The notes: generated by a model not told the origin, from the letters alone. Shown: positions 22,448 through 35,264, counted from the stretch's first letter. The stretch: 64,000 bases of DNA from Thunnus maccoyii (GCF_910596095.1 NC_056536.1:32522456-32586455); one strand, 5' to 3'. Numbers and translations are program-made.

Positions 22448-24719
22448 TAGCCGGCCGACACTCACAAACACACACACACACACACACATACACACGCACA
22501 ACGATGACCTTTGACCCCCCCCCCCCCCCCCTCTTCTTCCCACCTCTCCCCCCCCTCCCTCCGCCCCTCTTGAACCCCCCCCCCTCACCTCTGACCTGCA
22601 GAAGGAGATCGACCAGGGAAAAAAATAAAACACAAAACAAAGAGATGCACACTTGTTTCTTTTCTCCAGACCGTCACGTTTCAACTCAACCACTCATCCG
22701 TCTCTCCATTCTGTCGTCTCCTCTTCCTTCCCTTCTTTCCTCACTTCTCATTTCCTCTTTCTACCCATAACACCCCCCCCCCCCCCCCTCCACCCCCCCT
22801 CCAGCCAACAGTGATCCAGCATTATCAGGAACCCCCCCCTCCCCTCCCACCACCACCAATACCTTTTTTCATTTCCTGGTTACCACTCAGATGGAGCTCG
22901 GTCTTAATGCTGATTTGGGATCAGTTGTGATACATTTAAACATCATATTTGGCAGCTTTCACCACGCAACACTGAGACGACTGAGACCTCAAGTCACAGT
23001 TAATGACACAGGACATCTGCTGCACGTGTGCAAAACAACAATACCTATGTGCTGACAGGAAGTGATGAACACATGGAGAAATAGAAAACTGTGGAAAACT
23101 ATTGTTGTGACATGCAAATTGTTTTCTGGTGGGACAAACAAGTTTACGTGAGGAGTTCAGGGCCGGATGTAGACATGCACACTTTTTTTACTTAAAATAT
23201 TATTTAAATGATTAATCAGTTATCAAAATTGTTGCTATAGTCTGTCATATGGACGCTCGCAGCTCTGTAGACCTGTATACTATAATTTGAGCCTTAGTTA
23301 ACAGTTATTAACCAACATAACCTCAGTGCTTTATCTTGACAACAATCCAAGACCTGAAACCTACATAATACAGTCCTGCCATCTCCAAAAACCTGAACAT
23401 TTCTGTCACTGAGCTCGTTAGAGAAGAATGTGGAAAATACAAATTTGCAGAATGGGAGGAAATCTTCTTAACAACTTTTAAGGTGTAAAAATGGCCTCAG
23501 GTACGTGTAAAGTAAAAAAAAAAACAACAACTGACCAAACAAGCTCAAGACAAACCATCAAAGACGGTGCTGTAGAAGTAAACGCCACAAGATATATAAA
23601 GGAAACTGCCATTTTATTCAGTAGTGCTGCTGTAATGAAGCTTCTGGCCACCAGTGGCAGCACTGAGCAGCACGCCAGTCGGTGAGCGACGAAGAAATCC
23701 CGCACCGTCTTTGATTTTAAATGGTTTGTCATGACTTAAATTGGAGACTGAATTCTTGTTTTGTTTTGTTTTTTTAACATCTAAAAAGTTGTTAACATGA
23801 TAGCTTACCTTTGGATGGGTTTGTGTTTTCTTTTCAGCACTTTCAGAAAAATATGATTTGTACAATAGCAAGCTAAGCTTACTAGTTAGCTTCTTCAGCA
23901 TGAGTTAGTTTTCTATAATTTTGTGCTTCATTGTGGATTTGCACATGTGCAGTAAAAACCACGCCTTATTGTTAAGTGTGACAGAAGGTCTTGAGTTGGT
24001 AGGGGACAGCAGTTGGGACGAGATAACCACTACCAAGAAACACTTAGCATTACCCAGTTAGCTTGCTGGCAGAAACTTATTAAACAGGGTTGAATTAAAA
24101 CTACTACACACTACTACAACTGTGTTAGTTGTTAGGTGCAGCACACAATTCTAGTGAAGTCTGAAGTTATGAAATATTGCTTCTTACCTACCAAAAACAG
24201 GCTTTCCTTAACTCGTTAGCTAGCTAGCAAACACAACAAAAACAATTGTAAACAGTTAAAGGTCAGAGTCACTTTTAAACCAAACTCTTCAACCACTGTG
24301 GTAGACAAACAGCCTAGCTAGGTAACAAAACAAACATAAAGTCAATGCTTTAATTAATAGTTAGGAACAATATTTGCTAACTAGCTGCTAATCTACTATC
24401 AGTGACTTACTTTGGCTAGCTCACACTAGTGATGACAAGTGTTAAAATAAGAAAACAAAGGGAACTTAAAACAGTAACAGCAGGTCAGAGCGTACGTTTT
24501 CAAGGCTTCAACCTCAACACGTTTGAAATATTTAACCGTGGACTTCAAGTAACAATTCGTTTTGCTTTTTAAGCTAACAAAAATTAGCATTCCAATAAAT
24601 GACATTTACTTGGAATTCATGAGGGAATAAAGCATAAGTTGAATATATATAAGACAACATACTGTTATGAAAATCACTTATTTAACTTGAGAGTGACTAG
24701 ATTTAGACATTTCTTTCGT

Positions 24720-25520
24720 TAGCTCTGTGGCTATCAGAACAATTTCTTTTGATGAGGAACCAAAATTGGAGTGACCATCAGCCTGAACGTTGTTTATTTA
24801 TTATCACATAGCCTGAGATAGCATTAGCTCGCTCTGATCACTGCCATCACCTGAAGTCTTATTTGGTTTTAAACATTTGGCAGGCTAGCACAGTGGCTAT
24901 TAGGGCCATTGTTTTCAATGAGGAATGCTAATCGGACCCAGAAAGACAGGTTGGAGAAAGCCAAGTTAGCAAGCTATCACCCGAAGTCTTACTATGTTTT
25001 AAAGCTAGTTAGCTAACGGGCTAACAAGCTGGATTGCCGTTAGCAGAAATGTTTCCCCCCTCTACTCATTGGCAGCCACTTTGTATGAGGAATGCAGTCT
25101 AAATCAGCATCCTGTAGGCTACGTTAGCGTTCTTTTTAGAGAGTAAGCTATCACCTGAAGTTCAAAGCTAGTTCCTGTTAACATTACTTGCTAACAAGCC
25201 ACATTTCCGTTAGCTTAGCTGCAAATCACCCCTAATTCTTACTCATCTTGTAGCTCCCACCGGCAGCCATTATGTGTGAGGAACGCTAATCAGAAATGAA
25301 AAAGACGACCCATCTGTATCAGTGTCCTGTAGGCTACGTTAGCATGCTCTTTAGCGAGCAAGCTATCACCTGAAGTCTTATTATTTTTTTTAAAGCTAGT
25401 TCCTGTGGTTTCCAGGTTTCTAACACCGCTAACAAGCTCCATTACAGTTAGCTTAGCTGCTGATAGCAACATCTTTTCCCTCCATCATCTTCCCAGCTCC
25501 CACTGGCAGCCATTTTGTGT
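24720..25520 (+). repeat. Degenerate ~200-bp tandem repeat
   Basis: Four to five imperfect units share, in order, GGCAGCCATTTTGTGTGAGG-like sequence, CTGTAGGCTACGTTAGC, AGCAAGCTATCACCTGAAGT, TTTTAAAGCTAGTT and CTAACAAGCT. Similarity is best between 24900-25120, 25120-25310 and 25310-25510. It lies in the presumed otud5 3' region. Confidence 0.75.
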
Positions 25521-25886
25521 CTACGGACATACTTTTACTTTCCATCATTAGCTGGGAAATAAAACGCCTCTTCAATATCCAGCAGTGACTTCACCGTCTG
25601 TAACACCGCCTCCATCTTTCTCCTCCTTTTTCTGCTCCTCTTCTTCCTCTTCCTCCCCACCGTCACCTCCATCATCGACATCATCATCGGACTTATTTAG
25701 CTGCATGTTTAATTGACCACGACCAATATCATAGAGAAAAAGCGACAAATAAAAAAAAGGAGAGAAAAAAAATAGAGAATTGTCATACTTATCCTCTTAA
25801 TGATTGATTATTGTTGTTATTATTAATAATATAAGTTTGTTTTATTTTATTTTCTTGTTTGGGATGAAAATACCTTTTTTTCTTGG

Positions 25887-25892
25887 AATAAA
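25887..25892 (+). terminator. otud5: Candidate distal poly(A) signal of otud5
   Basis: AATAAA followed by A-rich then T-rich sequence (T run at 25930-25946). Alternatives are 22624 and 25748. Confidence 0.35.
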
Positions 25893-26022
25893 AAGAGGAA
25901 AATGTTTCTGAAAAAAATGTTTGGGAGATTTTTTTTTTTTTTTTTTACTTTTATGCACACAAACATACTGAACCTCTTTTCTGTCCTGATTTCCCTCTTC
26001 ACTCTTCATCCTCTATCCTCTC

Positions 26023-26311
26023 TAAAAGGACGGGTTTATAATTGTTCAAATGTGTCTTAAAACAGCAGTCAGGTGTCCATATGAGCAGTGAAAGAGGTTT
26101 TTCCTCGCTGTAATCATTCCTCCTGTTCATACTGGCTGTTAAAAGACCCCTTTCAAATGTGCTTTTAATGATAAGTGCATTATGAAGGGATCTTCTAATG
26201 GTCAGTATGAACAAGAGGGATGATTACAGCAAGAAAAACATGTTTCAATGTTCATTTGGCCTCCTGACTTGTGTTAAGACACTTTAAAAAAGTTGCAAAC
26301 ACGTCCTCTAA
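26023..26311. mobile_element. MITE family A, internally deleted copy
   Basis: Left end TAAAAGGACGGGTTTATAAT and right end ACACGTCCTCTAA are inverted. The centre of the 650-bp form is missing, leaving about 289 bp that is almost all inverted repeat, so it can fold end to end. Confidence 0.8.
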
Positions 26312-29080
26312 TGCCTGAATCCTTCCCCTTCTCTTTCCCGTCTTCCTCTTCTCACTTCCTTTCATCTACATCCTTATTTTGTTTTTACTTCTTCATTCAC
26401 TAAACTCTGTTCTTTGCTTTTCATCTCCCTTATCCTTCCTCTTCGCCCCTATATCCTCTCTTCTTCTTTCTCTTTCCCCTCTCTAAACGACAAACGTTTT
26501 AATATAGAAGAACCAGAAAGTATGAAGCACTGATTCCCATTTACTCCTTAAAATGAAGATACAATATACAGATATTAATTTCCAGCCCTTCAGTACAAGT
26601 TGCACACATCACCGGGTGTCGGCTAATTTAACCAAAAAAAGAGATTTTTTCTGTTTTAATTGTTGTAAAGGTGGTTTTATTTGAAAACTGTTTAGAGACA
26701 TGAGGATGTAGACTGTTAAAAAGGGTCACAAATGTATTTAAAATGTGTTTTTAACAACAAGGCTTTTACCCTTCATCCCATCGATCTATCTAGAGGGGCT
26801 TCATTGTTCCTAATATTTAATATACAGTATATAGTAAGATTTTTTTTATATTTTCAAAATGAAAAAAGGGGTTACCATTGCAAAAAAAAGCATCTTTATG
26901 TTTATACAGTGTAAATTACCTCCAATTGTTTGTTTTTGGATGAGAAAGAAAAGCATTAAACAAGATAGAAAATCTGGAATTTTTGGTTTTTTTAACTTTA
27001 TTAACAAACTACAATTGAAAATTATACCTTTAAAATATGATGTATATGTTTTTTTTTTTAAACAAAAAAGATAGATAAAATAATTTATAATAATTAATAA
27101 ATAAGATGCTCCTACAGAGACGTAATGTGCTCCAAACATACAGACTTTTTTTTATGGTAATTGGCTTCAAAGTATCCATGAGATTATTCATTCTAACAAA
27201 TATTTGGGGTAGATTTGGAATATTTTGATGTATGTATGTGAAATTTATACAATATAATCAAATGAGTCATATCTTTTTGGGACGGAGGAATTACAGTCAA
27301 AGCAACAGCTGATGTTGTGATGTGTCCCAGATGTGCTTTGATGACATCACAGGTGTACAAAAAGGTTTTCAGTGATATTATTACAAAATGTACTTTAATT
27401 ACACTGTACTTAACTACAATTTTGAGGTATTTATACTTTACTTGAGTATTTCCAGAAAGAAATATCGCACTTTTATTCCGTTACACTTACTTGGCAGCTG
27501 GAGTTACTTTACAGATGAATATTTTAGATGACTAGATGATTATTGTACATACAAAACATAAACAAACGTAATTACTAAAGATTTATGACTAATTGTACTT
27601 TTCCTGTTTAAAGTACATGTTGTTGATGATACCTCTTATAAACAAGAAACTTGATGATGTCATGTTGTTCTCTGAAATACTCTTAATGGACTTTTTATCA
27701 CAGTCTTCTGGCATTTTATTGACTCATTGATTGATTCATAGAGAAAATAATCAGCAGATTAGTCATAGTTAGAGATTACAGCTTAGGTGAGTGTTTTGTT
27801 TTCTTTATTCTTTATCAAAGAAAGGCTTTGATGTCACAACAAATGTAAAGAGGGGAGTTTTCAGTTTCACTATTATGACAAAATGCATATTCATCACTAC
27901 GAATTCTCAAGAACTAAACGCAAGCACAAAATGAACTTCCTTCATTTGTAGGAATGCTGAGGTATCTGGAGTCTTCCTGTCTCACTTTGACAGAAAGATT
28001 CACACATGTAATGAATTCATTCACCAGAACATTGAATATAATATTTGCACATTCTGTAAAGCTGTCATTGAATCATTAGAACACTTTTTTTTTATAGCTT
28101 TATGGAACAATTTGCACTCGTCGCTGCGCTTGAAAAACAAAAATTTCAGCTTTCCTATAAAGAGACGTCGCTTTCGGAGTGTTTGTGCAGAGCAAAGGGG
28201 TCAAATATCTTATAAAAAATATGATTTTACAAGCTAAATATTACACCGGCTACACAAATGTACACTAAAAATCACTGTGTTATAATTTAAACCAGTTTGG
28301 GTCAATATAGCACCAACACAATACTGGGTTAATGTTGTTTTTACCCAGTTTTAGTGTTATTTTTTATTCTACTGTTGGATTATTTTACCCAGACTAAAGC
28401 TTGCTATAATCTACTCTTTTTTTTTTAAATTTACACGTCACGGTTTGTTATTGATTGTTAATAACTTGTGTATCTTTTAAATGTCATATGCACATTGTTT
28501 TGTGCAAGAAACAAAACATTTGTGACAGTTTTTAGGTAGTTTGTTGTGTGTAAACAGATTTCTGTTGCTGGGTAAAGTTAATATTGACACAAACTGCTGA
28601 TTTTTGGTGTGTAGATTTTATAAATCCCCTCTCTCTATCCAAAGCATTTAAATATGTATTTGCTACTTTGTAGTTATGAAAAAAAAATCATCAAGACTAC
28701 TTCATTCCTTAATTTATTTTTTAAGTAATTACATTTTCTGAGACACTATTTTATTTTGTACTCATTTACTTTTGTTTTTCTATTACATTTCTATTAGTTT
28801 TATAGATTTTACTATATTTTATTTATCATATATATGAGTTTTTTTCTCAGTATCTGGCAGCCATGCTCAGTTAATTTGGACTAAGACACATACTTGAAGT
28901 TTTGCATGAAATAAAAAAAGAACAGAAAAAATTAAAAATATATATGAGGAAGTTTCCAGTAAGAGGAAACTGACCTTCATTTATTAGAGAGCTGATGTGA
29001 ACTGCAGGCTGTGGCTTTCTAGTTTTACATCCTTACCGGTAAACTTGAATAAGTAGAACAAGTTTAGTCATACTGAAAGA
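26312..29080. other. otud5-pim2 intergenic spacer, AT-rich
   Basis: No exon or RNA gene recognised. 27405-27560 is a diverged family B piece (TTTACTTGAGTATTTCCAGA) and 27715-27782 a short family C piece. The rest is AT-rich with T and A runs. Confidence 0.5.
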
Positions 29081-29085
29081 AGCCA

Positions 29086-29267
<182 letters not shown>

Positions 29268-29269
29268 GG

Positions 29270-29490
29270 GGGGAAATCGTCTTCCTCTTTCCCGTCATCA
29301 GCGTAGCGCGCGCTGTGCGTTCTGAATTCCTTTCGCGGGATATGAATATTCATTACAAAAGCTTTAATCTGATTGGCCGGACGGTTCAAAACATTGCGCA
29401 CACGTCTCGGCGCTGATTGGACAGTGAGATAAGATGGGCGTGACCAGAGACGAGGATAATAAATACAAGACCAAAACAGTAACGTAGGAC
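29270..29490 (+). promoter_or_regulatory. pim2: Probable pim2 core promoter
   Basis: About 200 bp with CpG-containing words, an E2F-like TTTCGCGGGA (29331-29340), two inverted CCAAT boxes (ATTGG at 29372-29376 and 29416-29420), a GGGCGTG KLF/SP-type site near 29436 and a TATA-like ATAAATA at 29459-29465. Spacing suggests transcription starting near 29490. The start is inferred. Confidence 0.55.
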
Positions 29491-29714
29491 AGAAGGCGGT
29501 CAGCGGGAGCTATAGGGATCTTACCAGTCGACGTCAGTTACTATTTACAACTTTTTGAGCCGTTTTAAACACAGAAAGTAACTTTTAAAGTAATTTTCCT
29601 TTGTTGAAATTGGATTTATAAAGTGTAATCCGGGAAAAAGAAGGCGTCATCAGTCGGTTTAAGACGGAGAAAAAAAGTTTAAAACCGACACAGAGGAATT
29701 CTTAACCAAACAGG

Positions 29715-29738
29715 ATGGATTTTATCAGCTGCAACTAA
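29715..29738 (+). CDS. Seven-codon upstream ORF in the pim2 leader
   Basis: ATG at 29715 has A at -3 and G at +4, a strong vertebrate context, and ends at TAA 29736-29738, 21 nt before the pim2 start. The pim2 ATG has A at -3 but T at +4. This uORF could lower initiation at pim2. It is the only ATG between the inferred transcription start and pim2. The peptide itself has no known role. Confidence 0.5.
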   Translation: MDFISCN

Positions 29739-29759
29739 ACTGACCGCTTCAAGAAAAAC

Positions 29760-32700
29760 ATGTTGGACAAGAGGACTGTGGAGTTTCATCTGGAGGAGGA
29801 AGTCAGAGGAAAAAACGGTAAGAACAACAGAAGAGCTCATGAATAACTGTTGTGTTTTCATGTTAAGTCTCAGTTTCACCCTCCAGGCTGATGAAAAGGT
29901 CCATTAACTGTCTCTCAGTGAAACTCCGCGGATGTTTTTGTTTTGCAAACCGTCTTTTAGCTCGACTACAACCAGACTACACTGAATAAATAAAAAAAAA
30001 AAACGTCTTTGTTCGGCAGCTTTATAGTAAAGAACCGTTTCTATGGTTACTGGAATTTAGTTTTAACGACGGTTAACGTCCTTTTTTAAAGGAGACTTTT
30101 CAAACACTTTAAGCCGATACTAACCACGATGTAAACTTAAATTATCGTTGTCAACCTAATAAAAAAGGTTTTTTGTTGCAAATTAAAGCCTTCAATTTAG
30201 GTCAATGTTGCCTTTTTAGCTGAAGCGTTTTTTATGGTAGTTTGACCTCCGTTTTATATCTAATGTCGTTAGTTTGATAAGACGGCAACGGTTAACGTTA
30301 GCTTAGCTGTTTGCTAACTGACCACAACAAAAACAAACAGACCGAGCAGATACAAGTTTCTTTATCAATCGATCAATCAGGTTTAATTGTCGCATGTAAT
30401 CATAAGGTACGATCATAACAAATGTAATCAGTTCCTTCAATTTGTGCATTAAAAAGTTTATATAGTGATAGAAAACAGTGAAAAGCAGAAAATACACTGG
30501 ACAGCAGAAGCAGGGAATTTGGGGAATGTTTGCTTGACACTGGAATTTAGACGATTAATCGATAATTAAAATTGTTAAGAATTAATTTAAATGTCTTATT
30601 GAGGACTCTGCTTAGTTTTAAACCCAACCCAGTGACCTGTGGAAATGTGACATGAAATATGAAAGTTGCTCAACAATTATTATACAACACTTTTCTTTCT
30701 TCAACGTTTCCTTCTCCTTTTCAGTCTTCTGTTTCTCCTGCCTCACCCTGCAAGTTGAGCGGTGGATTATATTCTTAACTCAAGATCCACTTACTAGCTT
30801 TTTACAGTGCTTTTAACACCATTTCATGGTCTTGGAGATGGCTGCAGATGTCATAGCTTTTTTATTTTTAAGCACAGAAGCACAGATAGAGGACATGAGA
30901 CAATAGATTAACAGCAGAAAAGGGAATAAAGTCAAACAGAGGTTAGGACATCATCATGGTGTGTTTGAGGGCAGCGAGATCTATTGGTTTCTACAGTTAA
31001 ATGTCACAAATTGATTTATTGTGTGTTGTCTCTTTCAGTGAAGGAACCGTTCTGCAGTCAGTATCACTGTGGTTCTCTGCTCGGCAGCGGTGGCTTCGGC
31101 TCAGTGTTTTCAGGCCAGCGGCTCTCTGATGGACTGCAGGTCAGACCGCAAACACACAAGTTTCAGCTTTATTCTCACCCTTAGTTCTGCTTTGACTGAC
31201 ACATATATTGTGACAGCAAATTCACCCTTTTTTTTGTCCATCCAGGTTGCCATTAAGCAGATTTCCAGTGACAGAGTCCAGCAGTGGGCCAGACTGGTGA
31301 GTGACAGAACAATTATTTTCATTATTTTTTAATCACCTCAGTCTATAAAATGTCAGACAAATGTGGGGAATTTCCTTCACGTGTTCCCAGAGTCCCAAGT
31401 GACATCTTCAAATGTTTTGTTTTGTCTAAAACAGTCTAAAACTCAAAGATATTTAGTTTATTATGATATAAAACAGGAAAAAAAATAGAAACTCTGAGTC
31501 ACAGGAGAAGCTGACACTGACAATATTTGGAGTTTTATCTTAAAATATGACTAAAAAATGATGAACTCATTACAAAAATTCAGTCCAAGTTGATGTTTGT
31601 CTTCCTGTGACTGGTGTGTGGGTTGAGCGCCGCCCTCTGCTGGACTGACAGGTGGACTACAGCTGTGGGCGGGGACTGCCCTCCGGTTCCCACAGAAACC
31701 TGTGATGTCACGGCTCAGTAAATGATGCTTGTCAGGATTTCCCCCCTCAGTGGCAAAAACGATCTCTTATTCATCACTGCGGTAAAACTGGGATCCCCCC
31801 CGACCACCACAGAAACACCTGAACTCACCTGCAGACGATGATTCAGGGACCAAAAACTCCCAACAGGAACCACAGTGGAGTTTCTGTTTGAGTTTTAAAA
31901 AAAACACAACATGTAAATCTGGAGATTCTTCCAAAACAAAAAAATACCAACATGACTCATAACCACAATTTCTTCTTACCTGTAAACACCAGACGTCACA
32001 GTGAACTTAACTTTATTATTCACTGTCAGTTTGTGGACTTTTTATTTTTTTAGACATTAATCTTAATTTGAGCTGAAGCAATTAGTCAATGGACAGAAAA
32101 TTAACCTTCATTAATAAATCATCACTTCAGTCTTTGGTTTTTGGATTGTTGGTCAGATGAAACAAGACATTTGAAGGTGTCAATAATAATTCTTCTATTT
32201 TATAGACTAATTGATTAATCAGTTAATAGGAAATGATTGATGGTTGGACGATGGTGTTCATTCTTCTTCTCTGATTCCCTCCTCAGCCCGGCGAGGTCAG
32301 TCCCGTTCCCATGGAGATCGCCCTGCTGCAGCGGCTGTCTGAGGTCGGGAGTCACAGCGGGGTCGTCCGCATGCTGGACTGGTTCGAGGTGGAGGGGCGG
32401 GGCTTCCTGCTGGTGCTGGAGCGCCCGCCGCAGTGCCAGGATCTGTTCGACTTCATCACCGAGAGAGGAGCACTTCCCGAACAGCTCGCGCTCAGGTTGG
32501 TCTCCGTTCCTGCTGCTGCGTTCGCTCCGAGCTTTGTTCTCTCTCTCTTCCGTTCTGTGGAGTTTGACGTCTCTGCGTCTGTTCTGCCTCTGCAGGTTTT
32601 TCCGTCAGATCGTGGAGGCGCTGCTGTTCGTGCACGCTCACGGTGTCGTGCACAGAGACATCAAAGACGAGAACATCGTGGTCGACACGAGGACGCTCGA

Positions 32701-33330
32701 GGTCAAGATCATCGACTTCGGATCGGGAGCTCCTCTCAAAGAGTCGCCGTACAGCGAGTTCGAAGGTACAGAGAGAGAAGTTACATCACATTATTACAAG
32801 TATTACATATAGTACACGTGTGTTGTATGTTCTGACAGACTGCTGACTCTCTGTCTCTTCTGTCCTCAGGTACTCGGGTCTACAGTCCTCCGGAGTGGAT
32901 CCAGTCTCAGTCGTATAAGGCCGTCTCTCTCACCGTCTGGTCTCTGGGCGTCTTGCTCTTTGACATGGTGTGCGGCGACATCCCATTCGAGCGCGACCAG
33001 GAAATCATCGGGGCCACGCCCATTTTCACCAGACGAGTCTCTAAAGGTGAACACCGTTTTTTAACGTCACATAGCTTCAATTTATATTTCCAAACATCAA
33101 TTTAAGTAACTTAAAAAAAAACCTGAACCACAACCTGACGTCTCCACTCCCTCTGTTTTTTCCCTCCAGAATGCCAGTCTCTGATTCGCTGGTGTCTGTC
33201 TTACCGTCCTGAGGAGCGTCCGACTCTGGAGGAGATCCTGTCTCACCCCTGGATGGAGAGAGGGGAGGTGGAGGAGGAGGGAGGAGACCTGCAGGAGGAC
33301 CACAGCTCTCTGCCCAGCCAGTCCCTCTAG
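29760..33330 (+). CDS. pim2: Pim-2 serine/threonine kinase, seven coding exons, 308 aa
   Basis: Coding exons are 29760-29817, 31039-31139, 31246-31296, 32287-32495, 32596-32765, 32870-33046 and 33170-33330. The kinase domain fills most of the protein: glycine loop LGSGGFGSV (34-42), VAIK with Lys57, helix-C Glu80, the PIM-type hinge [10 protein letters not shown] with a hinge proline (115-124), HRDIKDEN with Asp161, DFG Asp180, and [10 protein letters not shown] in place of APE (197-206). PIM kinases are constitutively active, lack a regulatory domain, and promote survival and cap-dependent translation, with abundance set by transcription and turnover (family knowledge). The tail is acidic and Ser-rich. 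Synteny with otud5 and slc35a2 supports true pim2 over the many fish pim-like genes. The 100-nt intron 32496-32595 splits what is one exon in mammals. Confidence 0.95.
31318..31570 (-). mobile_element. MITE family C in pim2 intron
   Basis: TTCAGTTT-like and AAATGTTTTGTTTTGTC segments plus ATTATTTTCATTATTTTTTA at the start match the family in reverse orientation. Diverged. Confidence 0.5.
32071..32245. mobile_element. MITE family C fragment in pim2 intron
   Basis: TTGAGCTGAAGCAATTAGTC at the start and ACTAATTGATTAATCAGTTA at the end are the inverted termini. Much of the middle is lost. Confidence 0.5.
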
Positions 33331-33332
33331 CC

Positions 33333-33408
33333 AACACAACCCTCCGTACGCAGGGCTCTGGACAGACCTTCCTAATAAACACAACCCTCCGTACGCAGGG
33401 CTCTGGAC
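33333..33408 (+). repeat. 31-bp direct duplication right after the pim2 stop
   Basis: The 31-bp segment beginning AACACAACCCTCCGTACGCA occurs at 33333-33363 and, identically, at 33378-33408 (45-bp period). The first base of the second copy overlaps an AATAAA at 33374-33379. Confidence 0.95.
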
Positions 33409-34556
33409 CGTCATTGAGACAGAACTGTGGAGGATCTTTGAGGACACATGCAGATGGATGTTGTCCTTTTGTTGACTTACACTGGATGTTAAAGTAGCAG
33501 TCAGTGGTGTTTTGTCACGTTTTAGCTCATTAACTACAAACCAGCTCCACTGAAGAGACTTTAAACTTCTTGCAGACAGAAAACACATCACAGTGAACAT
33601 TTAACTTATTAATTTTTTTTTTTACATTTTTGTTTTCAAGGTCAGTCGCTGAACAGAAACAGAAAAATTGTCTCCAGCAGATAAAACATCTGAAGCTGGA
33701 TTTCCTGCATTAATCTGTTTTTGTTGAGCGGCTGACTCTTAAATCTCGGAGCGTCCTTAAACGCACCATCAGCTGCATCAGCGCGTGGTGATAAATATGA
33801 TTGTGACTCATTTTCATTTACTGAAAGAAAAATCTGATTTGAAGGAAAAGAAAATAATTTAACGAAGCAGTGATACGATCTTCTAACCAAAAATATTTAT
33901 TCTTTTTTGTTTGTTTGTTTGTTTGTTTTCTTTCTTGTCACGCTGCAGTCAGCTGTTCTGCTGTTTTTATTTATCCGTTTTGATGAAAGCGAAGGGTTTG
34001 GAAGCCATGTTTGATTTGGGCAGATGGGCTTCCTGTTTGGTTATTTATTAAGTCGAGTATTTATTTGGTTTTTGAAGATGCAGATTGTATACGGCAGGTT
34101 TTTGTTCTTTTTTTTCCTTCTTTTCACTGGTTCTGCTTCTCTGCTGTTAACGCTTTATGTTACGAGTCCTTCACTGACCTTTGACCTTCCTGGAACTTTC
34201 CCCAGAAAGTAGCTGGTATCTATTCATCTGTTCATATATTTTATTTGGGTTCAGTGATGAATATTTAATCACATTCTGACTCTTTTTAAAGCAAAGCAGG
34301 AACAACATGAACATCAAACTCTGCTGCGTTCAGACTGAAAACTCCCAAAAATGTAACGATGCAAAGTTTCAAAGTCTTTATCAAACAACATGAGGACAAA
34401 AAACAGATAATTAGATGATGACAAGATACAAAATAACAGCAGCTGTCCAAAGATTATTTATTGTTTATCTAAAAAACCAGACAAACTGTTCCAGACTGAA
34501 CAGAACATCCAGCCTGCTTCTTGTAGGATGAAACTTTGCTTTATTACATTTTTAAG

Positions 34557-34807
34557 AAGCTTACAGTCAGATTAACAAATAATTGATCAACAGAAAATTA
34601 ATCAGCAACTATTTTGATAACCGATTAATTGTTTTAGTCATTTTTTTTAAAGCAAAAATGTAAAAAAAAGCATTACATCATCACATTTGAGCAGCTGAAA
34701 CCAGCTAATATTTGTCATTATTACTTAAAAAGAACGGAAAAGATTATTGGTTATTGTTGCAGCTCTAAAGCAGTTTAATTGAGAAGATAATCAATAGTTG
34801 CAGCCCT
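34557..34807. mobile_element. MITE family C inside the pim2 3' UTR
   Basis: AGAAAATTAATCAGCAACTA and the ending AATCAATAGTTGCAGCCCT identify it. As an inverted-repeat element it may add structure to the mRNA. Confidence 0.65.
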
Positions 34808-35264
34808 ACCTGCAGTATTCTGCATTCAGGCTTTTACTACTTTCTCTTATCATTTATCAAACATAAACTAAACAACATTTGCCCTTCGATTCTCCATCTA
34901 ACTGTAAATAATTGAAGCGTTTCTACACCAGCTGTGCTCCAGCTGTTCGTCAGGAAGTTGAAGGAACCTGTGAGATGAAGTCTTAACCGTCCAAGTGGAA
35001 GCGGGACAGATGTGACCTTCAGGATCTCAGTTCAGTTTTTCAGCTCTGAGGTCAAAGTTCGTTCGTTTGTTAACGTCAGAATTGCTGTTTGGCGTCAGCG
35101 TGTCAGAGTTCGATCTGCTGTTGATGTTCGGATGTGACGTCACTGTAAATACTTGTGTATTTGTTCAATGGTTTTTATGGTCAAAGTGGCTCGTTGGTCA
35201 CTTGTTTCTGTTTATTTACATTAAATAAGAATCTACGGATCAAAGACCACAGATCCAACGTTTG

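Larger units (their letters stand above)
22448..25900 (+). other. otud5: Probable otud5 3' UTR and downstream flank
   Basis: After the stop come poly-C and CT-rich stretches (22516-22590, 22770-22850), then mixed AT-rich DNA. AATAAA hexamers occur at 22624-22629 (close, may give a short UTR), 25748-25753 and 25887-25892; the last two sit in A/T-rich sequence resembling a transcript end. The true end cannot be fixed without RNA. No second gene is visible here. Confidence 0.45.

Noticed and set aside
32237..32812. 191-codon continuous frame through pim2
   Set aside because: Reads through an intron; the correct kinase sequence requires splicing 32495 to 32596.
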